A stretch of 64,000 nt of DNA from COE1 sp965114465 (GTDB lineage: Bacteria; Bacillota; Clostridia; Lachnospirales; Lachnospiraceae): contig CBCOYO010000002.1 in the NCBI GenBank assembly GCA_965114465.1, forward strand, positions 1 through 64,000, written 5' to 3'. A program made the position numbers and the translations under genes. Shown piece after piece: positions 7,962 to 17,113 of the stretch. Each line of letters starts with the position of its first letter. The stretch's first letter is position 1. The notes below the pieces were generated by a model, which saw only the letters and a program-made list of their open reading frames with translations, made no database searches and was not told the DNA's origin.

Positions 7962-10423
7962 AAATCAAAACAGCAGAAAAAACATCTCTAAAACAGCATT
8001 GCAAATAATTGCAAAACGAACTTATGCATCGAATCACACGCAAAATTTTATGATATCTATTGCAGCTATTTTTGTAATTATTTTAATTACTGCTGCCTGC
8101 AGTGTGTTTTATAATTTCCAAAGATTTAGCGCAATGCAGGAACGAAAAGAGAAGGGTACTATTGCGGATATTGTGCTGACTGATCCGCAGGAAAGCCAGC
8201 TTGTACTTCTGGAAAAAAGTGACATGGTACAGGCACCGCTGCATATTTCATATAAGTTAGGGCGGCTGGCAGGCAATATTGGGCAATCGGGTTTAAGCCT
8301 TTCCCTTTATACAGAAAAAAACTGGGATATTTATAGCGAGCCGCTTTTTTCTGATATACAGGGACATTATCCGTTAGAAGATAAGGAAATTATGATGTCA
8401 ACATGGCTTTTAAAAAGGCTTGGCATTGAACCAGTAATCGGTGCGGAAATTACATTGTATACAGCTTGGGAGGATCGGGATTTGGTACAGCAGGAAAAAT
8501 TTATTCTTTCTGGCTATTATACAGATACCTCTTATATTGATACGGCTTCCAAGCAAAAGGTTTTTTTATCAGAAAAAGCGCTTACACAACATCAAGCACC
8601 GGTGGAGTTTGTCGGTTTTTCCTTAACTGCTGGACAATTTCAGAAAAAACTTGCCTTGATACGTAAACAAATTCTGTTAAATGAACAGCAGATATTTCTT
8701 ATTTTGGGTGGACAGGAAATACAATTTTTATCTAAAAATACAGGATTTGCATTGGTAGTAATTCTCTTTTTTATGCTGGATGGATTCCTGATAATTTATA
8801 ATATTAATACGATTTCTGCGGCGAAAGAAATTGCCTTTTATGGTCTATTAAAAACGATTGGATTAACACCAAAACAGTTAAAGCGGATAATATATTGCCA
8901 GATGAAAAGAATACTTTTCAATGTTATGCCAATTGGGTTATTTTTGGGATGTTTTATCACCCAATGGATTGTTCCGCTGATTCTTGGCAGTATGCTGGAG
9001 GGATTTTCAAAAGCGCAGTTCCACTGGATAATTCCGATTGCGTCGGCATTTTTCTCCGGTGTTATGATTTATGCAAGTTATTGTACAACTGCGAAAAAAG
9101 TAATGGAAATTTCGCCGATTGATACGCAAAGGTATGTCCAAAGCGGCTGGAAATGGAAAACAAAAAGTAAAGGAGTTCATACGAAACTGTGTTGGATGGG
9201 ATTAAGAAATGTTTTTCGAAAGCCGCAGAAAGCGTGTCTGGTTATTGGTACTTTTTTCTTAAGCAGTACAGCTTTTTTATTATGTATGACAATACTGAGG
9301 GGAATGTCGCTTGATGAGTTTATCAATTATAATACAGCGCACGATATCGCACTTTATAATAGCATGAGCAGGGCATCTTTTTCACCGGTTGAGGAGCAAA
9401 GCTTTACGCCGGAAATATTAGAAAAAATGCAATATATTGAGGGGATAGAATCGCTTGGAATTACGACAGTTGTGTCAATTTATGAACATTATTCGGATGC
9501 AGTTTATGGTGACTGGCTGGAAATTAAAAACGAATTTGAACGGTCAAGTGGAATGGAAGTTACAGAACCGAATATATGGATAGACAATCCTAAGGCGGCA
9601 TTTTGGGGGCTGTTAATTGGGATAGACAGTGATATTATTGCAGAATACAACCAGTCTTCACAGACGCCGATTAATATAGAAGGCTTTGAAAAGGGGGATT
9701 TTCTGTTAACGACAGATATGAACGGCAATGGTCTGCATCTAGGAAGCACAATAACGTTTTCCGTTATGGAATCAGATAAACAGTTTGCACTGCCTATCGG
9801 CGGACAGATTCCGCTTGCAAGAGATGGCATGAACAGCGGTGCAGCGCCGTGGCTTGTTGTTTCCNNNNNNNNNNGTTGTTTCCAATAAAGTGATAGACCG
9901 ATATAGCGATAAGGCAATTATCTATTCCGTAAAGATTGACAATTATTCAGAATATGAGGAAAGTGTATTGGAGCAGGTAATCGAATTAACAGATAATATC
10001 CCTGCAATAACAAGAACTTCTAAAATAGAACTTGCAAAGTCGCTGGAGAAAGCCAAAAGTGCTTTGTCTAAATTATCGGCATTTCTTACAATCGTGCTGT
10101 TTACAGTGGGATGTTTGAATTTTGTAAATACAATCAGTGTAAATATATTGGGCAGGCAACGGGAGTTTGCCACAATGGAGGCGATCGGTGCTTCTCGAAG
10201 GCAGATGCGGCATTTGCTTTCATGGGAAGGAGCATGGTACTTTATATTTACACTGGGATTATCTGCTACAATAGGAACTGGGATTGATTTTTTAATATTT
10301 CGAGTAATTCGGGAAAATTTAGGGTTTGGTATATTTTATTATCCAGCATTGCCTATGATAATTTATATGATGTTGTCCTTTTTGCTGTGTATATGTATTC
10401 CAACAGTGATTTATACTGCTTAA
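7951..10423 (+). CDS. MacB/FtsX-type ABC permease, split by a scaffold gap and truncated at its C-terminus
   Basis: Starts at ATG 7951 with AAGGAGG upstream. A first hydrophobic segment (about 35-55), a large extracellular region, three membrane segments with an FtsX domain (about 265-390), a second extracellular domain and a second FtsX domain (about 690-800) match the two-repeat permease architecture. The 10 N at 9865-9874 are flanked on both sides by GTTGTTTCC. Collapsing the overlap restores one frame and gives about 817 residues. Compared with the paralogue at 11772-14318, roughly 13 residues are missing at the end: the stop codon is inside a family-3 repeat that begins at 10412, so the insertion clipped the gene. 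Probably still folded, since only the tail after the last helix is lost. Confidence 0.85.
9865..9874. other. Scaffold gap of 10 N with overlapping contig ends
   Basis: The nine bases GTTGTTTCC end the left contig and also begin the right contig. Overlapping them gives an uninterrupted permease frame (PWLVVSNKVIDRY), so no sequence is probably missing. Confidence 0.85.
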
Positions 10424-10514
10424 CAGTTAAATTTTCCGAGTAACCTGACTACATAACGCCAGTCATATACGTTTAACCAGTGCAATACGGTAAATTCTGG
10501 CGTTATGTAGTATA
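10412..10514. repeat. Family-3 palindromic element, copy 1
   Basis: A 103-bp element beginning TATACTGC and ending GTAGTATA. It contains a perfect 15-bp inverted repeat, ACTACATAACGCCAG (10448-10462) and complement (10497-10511). Related copies are at 36617-36713 and, inverted, at 55908-56009. It supplies the stop codon of the upstream permease. Two direct repeats (TATAAGAGGATNNATTAG) follow at about 10513-10575. Confidence 0.75.
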
Positions 10515-10653
10515 TAAGAGGATTCATTAGTAAGCTGATTTCAGCAATGATGTATAAGAGGATATATTAGCAGGCTTCCATATTTTTGTGAGATTATGTG
10601 TATAGATAGCGGGGAAAGCATTATATTTTTTTGCTGTTTTGATGCGGGAGCGA

Positions 10654-11661
10654 TTATGAAATATAATACACTCCCGCCAGCAATCCATGCAGACTTACTG
10701 TTGTAATTCGTTGGATATTCATTTGATTTTCTGCTGCTGCCTGCACAATTTCCTCATGATCCGTTAACAAAACCATTCGTCCCTTTTCGGATAATACTCT
10801 TTTCGCTTCCCGCAAAAAGGATGTATATAAGTTTAAAATATTGTCAACCGGAATCTGTTTTCCCCAAGGAATATTGGATACAATCACATCAATACTGTGA
10901 TCGGCAGCGTGTAATTTCTGTGCGTCGCAGCAGAATAATTTTACTTGACTTGGCAGATTATTCCGTGTACTTGCAATAATTTCGGCATTAATATCACTTG
11001 CAATAATCCGCCGTGCTTTGTAGAATGTCCGCTCTCTTGGAATAGTGCCGGAACCGCAGAAAGGGTCATAAAATACGTCTTCTGGCGCTGGGCGGCTGAT
11101 CCAAATTAACGCAGCCGCTACTGTTGGGCGGATACCGCCTGCCTGAAATGCATAATAGCTTCCACGGAATCGGAATGCTGCTTCTGTAAGCTGCGCCGAA
11201 ACCATGCATTCCCCGTTTTCTAAATCCAAACGTATCGCAAGATTAAAATTTTGGCTGTCGCCTTCTATATAATGATATTTTTGCACTAATATCTGTGAGA
11301 AGCGAGCAGATAAGTCAAACCGTGAATACGTATGTTTGCCTTTTTTGCTTGCGCTGACAAGGATGCGGGGGGTTTCCTGCAATGCAGTAAATGTAATGGC
11401 TTTGTGCAGATCAATCTGCGCAGTCGCTTGATCAAGGCAAGCTAAATCGTTTTTATGTGTTCCAATATGCATTGTGCCAAGCACTAGATAAATATTGTCA
11501 ACACACCGTAGACGGCGCAGAGGTTCGAGCGATTCGCTGCTCTCAAAAAAGATTTTGCCACGTTTGGTGTCTTTCATTGTTATTTTAGGGGAACAGGTAG
11601 ATAATTCCTCAGCCGCAATCCCCTCTAAACCGGCTGCCATTGTACACATAAACAAATGCAT
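10654..11661 (-). CDS. THUMP-type RNA guanine-N2 methyltransferase, 335 aa
   Basis: The N-terminal part (about 1-150) has the THUMP-like RNA-binding pattern of TrmN/RlmL-related enzymes. The C-terminal half is a Rossmann methyltransferase with the SAM-binding motif FYDPFCGSGTIPRE (about 197-211), an acidic ASDIN loop and the catalytic motif SNIPWG in place of the usual NPPYG. Family members methylate N2 of guanosine in tRNA or 23S rRNA, and I cannot tell which. GGGAG lies 9 nt upstream of the ATG. It is a single gene between two ABC systems transcribed in other units, so it is probably unrelated to them. A GCGGGAG/CTCCCGC hairpin covers its 3' end (10644-10677). Confidence 0.85.
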   Translation of the reverse strand: MHLFMCTMAAGLEGIAAEELSTCSPKITMKDTKRGKIFFESSESLEPLRRLRCVDNIYLVLGTMHIGTHKNDLACLDQATAQIDLHKAITFTALQETPRILVSASKKGKHTYSRFDLSARFSQILVQKYHYIEGDSQNFNLAIRLDLENGECMVSAQLTEAAFRFRGSYYAFQAGGIRPTVAAALIWISRPAPEDVFYDPFCGSGTIPRERTFYKARRIIASDINAEIIASTRNNLPSQVKLFCCDAQKLHAADHSIDVIVSNIPWGKQIPVDNILNLYTSFLREAKRVLSEKGRMVLLTDHEEIVQAAAENQMNIQRITTVSLHGLLAGVYYIS

Positions 11662-11771
11662 TATTGGTGACTCCCTTCTGTTAGGATTTGTGCGTTTGTA
11701 TTATATATTATCTGTTATTTGTGTAGAAAAAGCAACTATTATAGTAGAATGAACTGCTCTTTTCATTAAAT

Positions 11772-14318
11772 TTATTTTCCGTTTATCCGCTCAACAACAC
11801 TTTGTCTGCACACTCTGTAAAATTGATACTCTGGTATCGCAAATGCAATTGCGGTAAGTACGGGAATCAGTGCAATACTTGGCAGTGCTGTAACAGATAT
11901 TTGAAAGTAAAATGCCTGCCCTAAAACCACTGACAGCAGTTTTCCGCCGTATAAATATGTTATTGCAATTGCCAAAATAACAGCACCGCCAAGATACAGG
12001 CATCCTTCGGCAGTAAGCATTTTTTGAATCTGTTTTTTGGTCATGCCGACAACTTCCAAAAGTGCCAGTTCCCGTTTGCGGTTGAGTACAGATGCCGCTG
12101 TTGTGTTAAAAAAGTTTATAATACCAATAAAAGCTAATACCACAGCAAGCGCACCACCGACAATATAATATTTCTTTAAAAAGCGTCCAAAAGAATTTTG
12201 CAGGTCAAGAATGGAATGCAGTAGGAGCGTACTATCGTTTGACAATATGGTTTCTTTTAGGTATTGATCCACTTTTTTCTCCGAATCAGTATCGGCTTCT
12301 ATTGCGGCGCGCATTGCTGTGGTATTTCCGGTGCAGGCAATAAATTCATTTTCCGGCAATATTATGGTGACAGATACGTGTTTGGTATATGGATAACCCA
12401 AAGAATAAGGAAGCATGGCTTCGCCTAATACAGTATAATCTTTTTTGACACCGCTTTGATAGGAAAAGGCGATGTTATCTCCCACTTGATAATTGCTTGC
12501 GCCATCTATGGAAAACAGAGGATAATCAACAATTGCATAATTACCGCTTTGAAATTCTTCCCAAGTTGGTGCGTCACTGCGCCACTGCAGTTTCTCAAAT
12601 ATAGATTGGCTGACACCTATTAAAATTATTTCCATTTGGTTTTCGGCTTTCATTTGTACCCAAACCTCCTGCCAATAATCATTAAGCATTTCTGGAACAA
12701 GTAAGTCCCACGTTGCGAGAAGATGCGGTTCCATTTCGTGATATTCCTGCGAATAGCGTACATATCCAACTTGTTGAGCAAAAGGGCAGGCATTAAGAAG
12801 CGTCTGCATTTCTTTCGTGATGCCATGAAAGTTCGCATATTCAGCAGAGTCTGGCAGTTTGTCTAATTCAAAATCAGAGGAAAGATAGATGTCTTTGTAG
12901 GTGTTAATATTGTATCCTCGTACCATTATAAAAACAGCGTTTAGCGTTATCAATGAGATTGCAATGGATAGCATTACAATGCTGCCTTTTTTCCAATTTT
13001 GACGAAAATGATACAGTGCCATTCCCCACCAAGAAACATTGGTGTTTTGCTTGGTTTTATAAGAGGATTTCCCGCCTTGTGCGATACGTAGCGCCTCCAC
13101 GGGAGAAACGCGTGCGACAATGCGGCAGGCTTGCATTGCGGAAAGATAAACAGTTATCAGCGCGAAAAATACCGAAGCAATGAAAATCAGCGGATGTGCA
13201 GAAATAATTGTTTGCGGTACTTGTTCGATATTATCAATGTCTGCTGTAAGCAGCGGACTAAGCAGCCGTCCGCCGAGATATCCTAGAAGCAGTCCGATAG
13301 GAATCCCCACAAGACATAGACAAAACGCCTGCATACGCACAATTTGCGCAAGTTGTTTTCCGCTGGTTCCAACGTTTTTCAGCAGCCCATAAGCACGGAT
13401 ATCCGTCTGCACCGAAATATTGAAAATATTGTAAATAATCAAATAACCCGCTAGAATAATAAATAGTATTAGAACCGCAATGCCAGCAAACGGTATGCCG
13501 CCTTCGCCAAATAACATTCCATAGGCAGGATTGACTTGAAATCCTTTGCCTCGTATACCAGTCTGTATAAATCCACAGCGTTCGCCCAATTGTTTAGCTT
13601 TTTCATCTAAATTCCATAGATTTTGAAACCATACAGAAAAATTAATAGTACCACTTTTGATGTCTTTTCCGAGTGCTTCTTGTGTGCTGTGCGGTATTAT
13701 AGCATCAGCAAAATCTTGTGAAACCCATGCATATTGGGCATGATCGGATATATCGCCCTCCCACCAGCCGCATAGTGTGAACGCTGCGGAAACCACATTG
13801 GAAGAGGATGCTGCGGTATCCAGCCATATGTTAAAGGAAATTTTGGTACCGATTTCGCGCGGAAGTTCCAGTGCGTCCAGTGTAACGGTGCTTATTGCAA
13901 TTTCGTTTATGTTCTCTGGCAGTCTGCCCTTTGTTGGTATACTGCCGAATGATTTCGCAGCATAAAAGTCCGCAGCACGAACTTCAGTTTGTGACATAAT
14001 CCGTTCATCCTGTACAAGACCGACAAACGTATCCATGCCAAACTGTTTAACGGATTGCGTTTCCTGTAGTACAGTGATGATTCGCTTTGCGTCTTCTTCT
14101 GTAATATCTTGCAAAACAGCGTGTGACCAAGAGCTATATGTTTTTTGATCCGCAGCCAGTTTCGAAAGCATCATAGACGCTGCTCCTGTAAATAAGCTGG
14201 TAAACAAAAGTGTTGTTAGAATAATTGCTAATATTGCAATTGCATTGCGACCGCGGTTTATCTTTAGAAACCGTAATGTTAAAAGCCATAATGTGCTTTG
14301 ATTTTTTACTTTTACCAT
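11772..14318 (-). CDS. MacB/FtsX-type ABC permease, 848 aa
   Basis: Two-repeat FtsX permease: N-terminal helix (about 20-45), extracellular domain, three helices with an FtsX domain (about 255-400), another helix (about 450-470), second extracellular region and final FtsX domain (about 690-830). ATG 14318 is preferred over an upstream TTG because GGAAAGGA lies 11 nt before it. A strong hairpin sits immediately 5' of that ribosome site (14339-14380). It pairs with the ATPase at 14425-15129 and lies downstream of an OmpR/HK pair, as in exporters that respond to cell-envelope antibiotics. It differs from Bce permeases, which are single 8-10 helix proteins; a Bce-type pair occurs at 42643-45479. 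Confidence 0.9.
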   Translation of the reverse strand: MVKVKNQSTLWLLTLRFLKINRGRNAIAILAIILTTLLFTSLFTGAASMMLSKLAADQKTYSSWSHAVLQDITEEDAKRIITVLQETQSVKQFGMDTFVGLVQDERIMSQTEVRAADFYAAKSFGSIPTKGRLPENINEIAISTVTLDALELPREIGTKISFNIWLDTAASSSNVVSAAFTLCGWWEGDISDHAQYAWVSQDFADAIIPHSTQEALGKDIKSGTINFSVWFQNLWNLDEKAKQLGERCGFIQTGIRGKGFQVNPAYGMLFGEGGIPFAGIAVLILFIILAGYLIIYNIFNISVQTDIRAYGLLKNVGTSGKQLAQIVRMQAFCLCLVGIPIGLLLGYLGGRLLSPLLTADIDNIEQVPQTIISAHPLIFIASVFFALITVYLSAMQACRIVARVSPVEALRIAQGGKSSYKTKQNTNVSWWGMALYHFRQNWKKGSIVMLSIAISLITLNAVFIMVRGYNINTYKDIYLSSDFELDKLPDSAEYANFHGITKEMQTLLNACPFAQQVGYVRYSQEYHEMEPHLLATWDLLVPEMLNDYWQEVWVQMKAENQMEIILIGVSQSIFEKLQWRSDAPTWEEFQSGNYAIVDYPLFSIDGASNYQVGDNIAFSYQSGVKKDYTVLGEAMLPYSLGYPYTKHVSVTIILPENEFIACTGNTTAMRAAIEADTDSEKKVDQYLKETILSNDSTLLLHSILDLQNSFGRFLKKYYIVGGALAVVLAFIGIINFFNTTAASVLNRKRELALLEVVGMTKKQIQKMLTAEGCLYLGGAVILAIAITYLYGGKLLSVVLGQAFYFQISVTALPSIALIPVLTAIAFAIPEYQFYRVCRQSVVERINGK

Positions 14319-14338
14319 ATTTTTATTATTCCTTTCCA

Positions 14339-14380
14339 AGGAATTGTCAAAAAATAACTTGTTATTTATTGACAGTTCCT
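14339..14380. repeat. Near-perfect 42-bp palindrome before the permease ribosome site
   Basis: On the minus strand AGGAACTGTCAATAAATAAC pairs with GTTATTTTTTGACAATTCCT around a two-base centre. It lies between the ATPase and permease genes, 2 nt before the permease ribosome site. It may limit permease translation or protect the upstream mRNA. The AGGAACTGT end recurs at 22388 and 46976. Confidence 0.7.
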
Positions 14381-14424
14381 AATATACGAACAAGTTGTGA
14401 AAGTTTTGTTATATTTTTTCACTC

Positions 14425-15129
14425 TTATATTTCTTTTACCTGATGCAAGCTATTTTCGTTTTTGGGTACAGCAAGTTTTCCATCTTCAATGCGCAGTATT
14501 CGATTGGCAAGCTGTGCCACTTCTTCATTATGCGTAATCATTACCATTGTTTGATGATACTGCTCGCTGGTCACTTTTAAAAGCCCAAGCACATCTTGGC
14601 TTGTCTGGGAATCCAGATTGCCGGTCGGTTCATCACAAAGCAAAATGCTTGGTTTTGTCGCAAGTGCCCGTGCAATAGCAACACGCTGCTGTTGACCTCC
14701 GGACAGCGCATGAGGCAGGTAGGAGCGCTTAGCAGAAAGTCCCAATGTTGCAATAATTTCGTTAATATAATCAGTTTCTGGTTTCTTGCCATCAAGTCGT
14801 ATCGGAAGGATAATATTCTCCCATACATTCAGCATAGGGACAAGATTATACTGTTGAAAAACAAATCCAATCGTTCGCCGTCGGAATATGGTAAGCTCTT
14901 CATCACGCATAGTTCCCAATGTCTGCCCGTCTAAAATAACTTCACCTGAAGTTGGTGTATCAAGTCCTCCGATAATTTGAAGCATCGTTGATTTGCCGCT
15001 TCCAGACGTTCCCACAATCGCAACAAATTCTCCTTTTTCTACCGAAAAGCTAACGCCATCTAAAGCATGCACTGCGGTTTCCCCTGTGCCATATACTTTT
15101 GTTAATTCTGTTACTGACAATATTTTCAT
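14425..15129 (-). CDS. ABC transporter ATP-binding protein, MacB/LolD type, 234 aa
   Basis: It contains Walker A GTSGSGKST (about 40-48), Q-loop FVFQQYNLVP, signature LSGGQQQR, Walker B ILLCDEPTGNLD and H-loop VMITHN. GGAGG is 7 nt upstream of the ATG. It is followed by its permease after an 85-bp spacer holding a hairpin. Upstream, 245 bp separate it from the histidine kinase gene, and that spacer carries a separate -10 box and a long inverted repeat. The ABC genes are therefore probably transcribed from their own promoter, activated by the response regulator at 16301-16984. Very similar in motifs to the ATPase at 7272-7961. Confidence 0.92.
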   Translation of the reverse strand: MKILSVTELTKVYGTGETAVHALDGVSFSVEKGEFVAIVGTSGSGKSTMLQIIGGLDTPTSGEVILDGQTLGTMRDEELTIFRRRTIGFVFQQYNLVPMLNVWENIILPIRLDGKKPETDYINEIIATLGLSAKRSYLPHALSGGQQQRVAIARALATKPSILLCDEPTGNLDSQTSQDVLGLLKVTSEQYHQTMVMITHNEEVAQLANRILRIEDGKLAVPKNENSLHQVKEI

Positions 15130-15226
15130 AAAATCCTCCTAAAAGAAAATAATATTTGATCGATTATAATTGTTCTTTTTACCAAACGGTCATGTCGTTA
15201 ACTGTTTTTATGCTTTAAGTATTTTC

Positions 15227-15316
15227 ATTATAATCAATCCCTTTTTCAAGTACAGTTATACTATATACCTAAAAAGTTTCAAGGTGGTTTCTGAAATATT
15301 ACAGTTTTGAAACTTT
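15227..15316 (-). promoter_or_regulatory. Putative regulated promoter of the ABC operon
   Basis: A TATAAT box lies at 15232-15227 on the minus strand without a good -35. Upstream are perfect inverted arms AAAGTTTCAA (15273-15282) and TTGAAACTTT (15307-15316), spaced about three helical turns apart. The layout suits an OmpR-type activator binding upstream of a weak promoter. Confidence 0.45.
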
Positions 15317-15374
15317 CTATGTGCAGACTCGTTTAGAGGAAATAATCCGCAAAACGAGAAAAAGGGCTGTCGCA

Positions 15375-16301
15375 TTAATATATTTCTTTTTTAGGATGAA
15401 CTGCAGGTAAAAATACAGAAAAAGTAGAACCTTTTCCTATCGTTGACGCAATTTTAATATAGCCTTTTTGTGCCTGTATCACTTCACGTGCAAGGTATAA
15501 TCCAATCCCTACGCCAGCTTGATCTTCTGTTGCAAAACTACGGTAAAATCGTTCAAAAATCTTTGTAAATTCATCGTGTGCAATTCCAATTCCGGTGTCT
15601 GCAATATTAATCCGCACAAAAAAAGAGTATCCTACTGCACTGACAGATACGCTTCCGCCGCTGGGGGTATATTTAATGGCATTATCGACAATATTTCCTA
15701 ATGCTTCACTTGTCCATTTTAAATCAAAAACAGCTTCTAAATCCGTATCTGAAATATAAAGAGAAATATTCTTCCCAGAGGCTTTTTCATTGTATTCTTG
15801 CTGTATAGATTGAAAAAGAGATTGTATCATTTCTTGTTTAGGATGTACGCCAATTATGCCTGTTTCCATTCTTGAAAGGTGTACCAGTGATTGGATTAAA
15901 AAGTCTAATTTCTCAGTTTGTTCAAGCAAGGTATCAGTAATGGGGTACCATTCTGTGTCTTTTCCCACTGATTCATTTAACAGTTCGGCATAGAGTTTTA
16001 AATTGGAAATCGGTGTTAAAGTTTGATGCGAAATATCAGAAATTAGTCCTTGAATAATTTGTTTTTGCTCCCGTTGGTTCTCCTTTTCTAGCAGGCTGCA
16101 TCCAAGAAATTTTTGAAATTGACTCTCTATAGAAGACAGCATTTCTTCTGAAAAAGTCTGCTGATTTAGCGTGCCAGATTCCGCTTGAGAGAGCATATTT
16201 TGCAGCCTTGTAAGCAGCTTTTTTTCCTTCTGATAAAAATAACAGTACCACCCAAAACAGGCTGCGGCAAACACCACAGCCCCTACAATAATTCTATCCA
16301 T
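15375..16301 (-). CDS. Sensor histidine kinase, 308 aa
   Basis: A single N-terminal membrane helix (about 3-24) is followed by a short linker and the catalytic core. The phosphoacceptor is H92 in SDISHQTLTPISN, then come the N-box NIVDNAIKYTPSGG, G1 ADTGIGIA, F-box FERFYR and G2 VGIGLYLAREV. No extracellular sensor loop is present, so sensing probably occurs in the membrane or through the ABC permease. The ATG at 16301 overlaps the regulator's stop as TAATG, so translation is coupled; an upstream ATG at 16319 is possible but less likely. The stop codon adjoins a solo family-1 repeat end (GGGCTGTCGCA, 15364-15374). Confidence 0.88.
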   Translation of the reverse strand: MDRIIVGAVVFAAACFGWYCYFYQKEKKLLTRLQNMLSQAESGTLNQQTFSEEMLSSIESQFQKFLGCSLLEKENQREQKQIIQGLISDISHQTLTPISNLKLYAELLNESVGKDTEWYPITDTLLEQTEKLDFLIQSLVHLSRMETGIIGVHPKQEMIQSLFQSIQQEYNEKASGKNISLYISDTDLEAVFDLKWTSEALGNIVDNAIKYTPSGGSVSVSAVGYSFFVRINIADTGIGIAHDEFTKIFERFYRSFATEDQAGVGIGLYLAREVIQAQKGYIKIASTIGKGSTFSVFLPAVHPKKEIY

Positions 16302-16984
16302 TAACGATTCACCGCCCATGTATAGCCAATTCCATATACTGTTTTAATATATGTTGGATTCTTAGCATTATTTTCCAGTTTATCGCGCAGCCGTTTTATT
16401 GCTACGGTTAAGGCGTGCGCGTCAACATATTCTGTATCGCCCTGCCATACAGCGTCAATGAGATATTCTCTTTTGACTGTGGCACCTCGATTATCGCACA
16501 GAATTTTTAACAGCCGTTGTTCGGTTTTGCTTAATTCGATTAAAGTGCTGCCGCGGCGAAATTCCATTTTTTCAAAGTGAAAATCAAAATCATCAATAAT
16601 ATAATGGTTTGTCTGAGTGCCTTTCTCACGCAGCCAGACTGCTGCCCGTGCCCGTAAAACCATAAGACTAAATGGTTTTGTAATATAGTCGTTGGCGCCT
16701 GCTTCCAGTCCTGTTACAATATCTAGTTCCATATTGTTAACTGTAATTAAAAGGATGGGAATTGTGCAGTATCTGCGCAGTTCTTTTACAAAATCAATGC
16801 CGTTTCCGTCGGGGAGATTTACGTCGAGCAGAATCAATGCAATATCCTGCTTATCCAAAATCTGCCGTGCGTCAGCCAGAGTTCTGCTCTGAAAAAAAGA
16901 AAGTGTAGGATTGGTTAATGCTAGACAAATGCCGTCATTAAGCTTTTTGTCGTCTTCAATTACTAATATAGATTGTGATGTCAT
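16301..16984 (-). CDS. OmpR/PhoB-family response regulator, 227 aa
   Basis: The receiver domain has the acidic pocket D11-D12, phosphoacceptor D54 in LLDVNLPDG, and the KPF lysine near 104. The C-terminal winged helix shows ELSKTEQRLLKILCDNRG and the recognition region VDAHALTVAIKRLRDKL. It pairs with the overlapping histidine kinase and probably activates the ABC genes downstream. The start at 16984 (MTSQSILVIEDD) is preferred because GAGGC lies just upstream; the frame extends 22 codons further without a better start. The promoter is a near-consensus TTGATA-17-TATAAT at 17103-17075. Confidence 0.9.
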   Translation of the reverse strand: MTSQSILVIEDDKKLNDGICLALTNPTLSFFQSRTLADARQILDKQDIALILLDVNLPDGNGIDFVKELRRYCTIPILLITVNNMELDIVTGLEAGANDYITKPFSLMVLRARAAVWLREKGTQTNHYIIDDFDFHFEKMEFRRGSTLIELSKTEQRLLKILCDNRGATVKREYLIDAVWQGDTEYVDAHALTVAIKRLRDKLENNAKNPTYIKTVYGIGYTWAVNR

Positions 16985-17074
16985 AGTGCCTCTTTTCGTA
17001 ATAATCAAAAAAATATCAAATAGGACAAGTATTTTGATTCTTCTAAACAAGCTTTGTGAAAATCAATATGGTTT

Positions 17075-17103
17075 ATTATAACGTAGCTGCATAAGGATAT
17101 CAA
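17075..17103 (-). promoter_or_regulatory. Promoter of the response regulator/kinase operon
   Basis: On the minus strand TTGATA (17103-17098) and TATAAT (17080-17075) are separated by 17 bp, close to the sigma-A consensus. It lies about 90 bp upstream of the regulator start. Confidence 0.65.
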
Positions 17104-17113
17104 CGGAAATATA

